From assembly GCA_020201015.1 (NCBI GenBank), contig JAIVHN010000240.1, positions 1 through 9,538 of the forward strand: 9,538 nt of DNA, written 5' to 3'. Below the pieces are notes generated by a model. The model did no database searches, was not told the DNA's origin, and saw nothing but the letters and a program-made list of their open reading frames with translations. Positions 7,355-9,538 of this stretch are shown in pieces. How positions within the stretch are numbered: position 1 is the stretch's first letter; the number at the start of each line of letters is the position of its first letter. The position numbers were made by a program, and so were the translations under genes. The DNA is from Spirochaeta sp. GTDB taxonomy: Bacteria > Spirochaetota > Spirochaetia > DSM-27196 > SLAA01.

Positions 7355-8306
7355 ACCCTACCCCTCTTTTCCAGTCGAGATATTTGGGCCGAAAGACGCT
7401 CAGAAGCACAAACAACAGGGCACCCGCTCCAAACACTGCGGGCACAACTAGATACTCGGGCATAACCGGTACAAGCGATAGAACAAAGTTAGTGAAGGCT
7501 GGGGCCGAAATTGCTGCGTATAGTGTAACTGTTAGGCGGAGAACTAAGAGACTCATGAGTACATTGAACAATGGCCAGCGCGTGTACCGGATCCAGACAA
7601 AGGAAGCAGCAAGGTAGATTGCAATGGCTGCACTTAGTGGAATACCGTACAACGCAGACCTATGATGGGTTTCAAGAAAATGCTCACGAGCCTGAACCAC
7701 ATCCCGCAAGAATGACAAGAGAAAATTAGGAGGCGCGGGCCCCGATATCCACGGCGAGGCCTGAGACCCATACCGAACTTGATCCGGGCTGTCCCCATCG
7801 CGGAGTAACAACAGACTGTTTTCATCCGTATCAAGCAGGGCCTCAGCGTAAAACCGAAGCACAGGCTGTTCCCTGGGCTGCAGTAGGACAACGTCCTCAA
7901 GACGAATGCCTTCTACGCTACCAAAGTAGACGGAGCCAGCGCCAACCTGATACATATGTCCGGCCGAAGGTAGACTCAACTCAACATCTCTGTCGACTGC
8001 GATATCTTGAAGAACACTACTAAAAATACCGGCTCCAAAAAGCAGAGCTGTTGTCAGCAAGGCAAGGTAAGGCAGGGCCACGGCAGGCATGAGTGGAGTT
8101 CGAACTATGCGAAACAACACGAGAAAACTCCCGGCAACCACCGCAGGTACAAGAGATCTATATACGAGGGCCGCAAGAAGAGAAACCGGCTCGCGTATGC
8201 CGCCGTGCTCACCAAGGTGCAACAAAAGGAGTATACCGATGGTAGTAATCAGCACACCTAGGGTAAATGCTATGATGCGTGCCGATAAGAGGAGAACGCT
8301 TCTCAC
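7347..8306 (-). CDS. Six-helix membrane protein, divergent LptF/LptG-family permease candidate
   Basis: The 319 residues show three N-terminal membrane helices (about 8-30, 44-66, 74-96), a periplasmic-size domain (about 100-215) and three C-terminal helices (about 219-240, 247-268, 284-305). The middle domain is beta-rich: YQVGAGSVYFGSVEGIRLED, then VVLLQPREQPVLRFYAEALL, then LLLLRDG. This order, with a ligand-like beta fold and an AEA motif before a strand ending in DG, recalls the beta-jellyroll of LptF/LptG. Typical members are about 350-390 residues, so this one is short, and the membrane helices are not strongly conserved. It overlaps the next gene by 8 nt. The start is GTG with no Shine-Dalgarno; an in-frame TGA lies three codons upstream, so no earlier start is possible. 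The membrane topology is firm; the family assignment is moderate. Confidence 0.65.
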   Translation of the reverse strand: MRSVLLLSARIIAFTLGVLITTIGILLLLHLGEHGGIREPVSLLAALVYRSLVPAVVAGSFLVLFRIVRTPLMPAVALPYLALLTTALLFGAGIFSSVLQDIAVDRDVELSLPSAGHMYQVGAGSVYFGSVEGIRLEDVVLLQPREQPVLRFYAEALLDTDENSLLLLRDGDSPDQVRYGSQASPWISGPAPPNFLLSFLRDVVQAREHFLETHHRSALYGIPLSAAIAIYLAASFVWIRYTRWPLFNVLMSLLVLRLTVTLYAAISAPAFTNFVLSLVPVMPEYLVVPAVFGAGALLFVLLSVFRPKYLDWKRGVGYA

Positions 8307-8314
8307 GGTCGCTC

Positions 8315-8343
8315 ATGCTACCACGCCGCAGTTTGCTGCGCAA
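8315..8343 (-). promoter_or_regulatory. Weak candidate promoter of the membrane-protein operon
   Basis: On the minus strand TTGCGC (rc of 8338-8343) and TAGCAT (rc of 8315-8320) are 17 nt apart. The predicted start is 8308, two bases before the GTG at 8306. Both hexamers are mediocre matches. A rival pair, TTGTAG and TACATT 16 nt apart, lies further upstream in the same gap. A small inverted repeat CGCAG/CTGCG (8327-8340) overlaps the -35. Confidence 0.25.
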
Positions 8344-8469
8344 GTTTCGCACACCTGAAATCGCAATGTATCTCTGACGGAAAATACTACAAACTATGCA
8401 CAGGTTATTAACAATTGCGACTCAGCATACGCCGCACTTGATCCGCTTTGTCCCAGAAACACCAATTTC

Positions 8470-8491
8470 GAGCGCTTAACAAAAAGCGCTC
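8470..8491. repeat. Perfect 8-bp inverted repeat (hairpin or palindromic operator)
   Basis: GAGCGCTT and AAGCGCTC flank a 6-nt spacer (AACAAA). It lies about 140 nt downstream of the regulator gene and 160 nt upstream of the membrane operon. No T-run follows the stem on either strand, so a classic intrinsic terminator is unlikely, though the RNA would fold well. Its symmetry also suits a dimeric DNA-binding protein. Confidence 0.6.
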
Positions 8492-8628
8492 CAAGTAAAG
8501 AGAAAACGACCTAAATTCGTGATTTTATTCCTAAATGAGGACAATTGCCGATTTCCCGCACGGGGCACCAGCAACCAGCAGACGGCTAAATGCACCCAGC
8601 ACCATGGATTAAGGCTGTTTTCCACAAG

Positions 8629-9306
8629 TTACTCACAGCCAGTTGGTATAAACGTATTACCGGAAATAAGCCTGTAGCCAACTCCACGAACCGATTGTAT
8701 GCCCGCCTCGTTCGGCAGACAGCCAACCGCCCTATCTAACTTCTTTCTAAGGCGAGAAATGTACACATCAACAAGTCGGGAATCGACTGAGACGTCTCTT
8801 CGAAGTGCATAAAAAAAGACCTCACGCGAGATGATCTCGTCGCAATGGCCAACCAGCAGTCGGAGTATCAGATACTCGCCATGGCTAATACCACAGTTAG
8901 CCTGTGGCCCGCTTAGATAGCCAGGAGCCATTTCCAGCGCCTGTCCGGCGACCCTAAAACGTCGAAATGACACGGAACGACTTAACCGGATATGAAGCTC
9001 ATCTATGTCCCATGGATCTCGGAGAAAGTCGCTGCACCCTGCCCCAAAACATGCCTTCAACAATGCACCTGAGCCGTAAGCTATGCGTGGAACGTGGGGA
9101 TAGCTCTGCCCGTCTCGTTCAACAACACGCGTTAGTTCCTCTGCAGGAAAGACCAGTACATCGGGTGGCGGGTGCTGATGAAAGTCGGCGCTGAAACGAA
9201 CATGTACATCGTCGACTCGTTTAAAATACCATCGTAGACGCGATTCAAGCTCCGGATCCGTAAAAAGAAACTGTACAATTGGCCCGCTTCGGGGCTCAGT
9301 CGTCAT
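8629..9306 (-). CDS. OmpR/PhoB-type winged-helix regulator with degenerate receiver domain
   Basis: The C-terminal half (about 120-214) is a canonical OmpR-type DNA-binding domain: ISHGEYLILRLL, then REVFFYAL, the recognition helix in DSRLVDVYISRLRKKL and the wing IQSVRGVGYRL. The N-terminal half (about 10-112) has the length and pattern of a receiver, but the key residues are gone. The phospho-acceptor Asp position falls at the Pro of PDVLVFP, the acidic pair is FTD, and the conserved Lys of KPF is Asp in RDPW. It therefore probably works without phosphorylation, controlled by level or partner binding. No sensor kinase is visible nearby. The ATG lies inside the last codons of the upstream PspA-like gene (11-nt overlap), so the two are translated together, and the regulator may serve the same envelope-stress function. 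Targets are unknown. Confidence 0.9.
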   Translation of the reverse strand: MTTEPRSGPIVQFLFTDPELESRLRWYFKRVDDVHVRFSADFHQHPPPDVLVFPAEELTRVVERDGQSYPHVPRIAYGSGALLKACFGAGCSDFLRDPWDIDELHIRLSRSVSFRRFRVAGQALEMAPGYLSGPQANCGISHGEYLILRLLVGHCDEIISREVFFYALRRDVSVDSRLVDVYISRLRKKLDRAVGCLPNEAGIQSVRGVGYRLISGNTFIPTGCE

Positions 9307-9538
9307 CCTGCATTCGCTTCTTGAGCTCGTCCAAGTCGGCCTCTATAGAGTCTTTCACCTTAGCCTCGCCAGGATCCTGGGTAGACGACGACTCTACCCC
9401 ACCTTTCTCCGGTTCTCCTATGGCCATCTTAGACTTGAGATCTGAAAGGAGTTTGTCGGTACTGGTGGTTGTACCTTCAAGGCGACGGAACTACTCCTCG
9501 AGGTCGTCGGTCTGTTCTAGCTGCGACAACTCCTCGAC
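9296..9538 (-). pseudogene. C-terminal part of a PspA/IM30-like coiled-coil protein, with in-frame TAG
   Basis: The frame entering from the right edge reads VEELSQLEQTDDLEE, then TAG (rc of 9491-9493), then FRRLEGTTTSTDKLLSDLK and on for 64 codons, to LDELKKRMQDDD and a TGA at 9296-9298. The charged, heptad-like composition and the ending in short 'LxxLK..M' helices resemble the C-terminus of PspA/IM30-family proteins, which bind and protect the inner membrane. With so little sequence, another coiled-coil protein is possible. The region after TAG stays open and coding-like, and its end overlaps the regulator start by 11 nt. The TAG (one change from CAG, Gln) is thus a recent mutation, a sequence error, or a true early stop that trims the tail. 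Confidence 0.5.

Larger units (their letters stand above)
8307..8628. other. Intergenic region, non-coding
   Basis: No credible gene or tRNA is seen. The central part (about 8370-8550) is richer in A and T than the flanking genes. It holds weak promoter candidates for the downstream membrane operon, the hairpin at 8470-8491 and a spaced inverted repeat, TCGCAAT (8361-8367) and ATTGCGA (8414-8420). It should contain the 3' end of the regulator transcript and the promoter of the membrane operon. Confidence 0.6.

Noticed and set aside
8392..8626. DnaA-box-like words (TTTTCCACA near 8618, CTATGCACA near 8394) in an AT-richer gap, a possible replication origin
   Set aside because: There are only two imperfect and widely spaced sites, and no dnaA, dnaN or gyrase gene nearby.

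Overview
The window reads as a chromosomal segment of a diderm bacterium of moderate GC content, most likely a spirochaete. That assignment is an inference from the mix of genes, the Asp-type MurA and the frequent GTG starts; there is no rRNA or other marker to settle it. No mobile element, CRISPR array, tRNA or rRNA was seen.

Layout. (1) Positions 1-2167, minus strand: an amino-acid operon in which a ThrA-type aspartokinase is followed, with a 4-nt GTGA overlap, by threonine synthase. Threonine synthase runs off the left edge. (2) Positions 2168-2255: a compact divergent control region. (3) Positions 2256-4739, plus strand: an unrecognised secreted protein, then murA with its own strong sigma70-type promoter. 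The predicted murA transcription start falls on the A of the ATG, so the mRNA is probably leaderless. MurA carries Asp where most homologues have the fosfomycin-target Cys. (4) Positions 4740-4784: a convergent junction holding three copies of AGAGGCCAC. (5) Positions 4785-8306, minus strand: a three-gene envelope operon. It has two six-helix membrane proteins whose topology and middle domains resemble the LptF/LptG permeases (the second with a large TPR-like insertion), followed by a DjlA-like TerB plus J-domain membrane protein. (6) Positions 8307-8628: a non-coding stretch with a perfect 8-bp hairpin. (7) Positions 8629-9538, minus strand: the C-terminal end of a PspA/IM30-like coiled-coil protein with an in-frame TAG, overlapping by 11 nt an OmpR-type winged-helix regulator whose receiver domain lacks the phosphorylation residues.

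Taken together, the right two thirds deal with the cell envelope: peptidoglycan precursor synthesis, a possible lipid-export permease pair, a membrane-anchored co-chaperone, and a putative envelope-stress protein with its own regulator. The left third makes threonine and other aspartate-family amino acids.

The points most worth a second look are the LptF/LptG-like pair with a TPR insertion, the recurring geometry in which a -10 box lies about 6 nt before the start codon (murA, the secreted gene, perhaps the LptF-like gene), the MurA Cys-to-Asp change, the odd CTG start with an overlapping 10-codon ORF, and the TAG inside the PspA-like frame.
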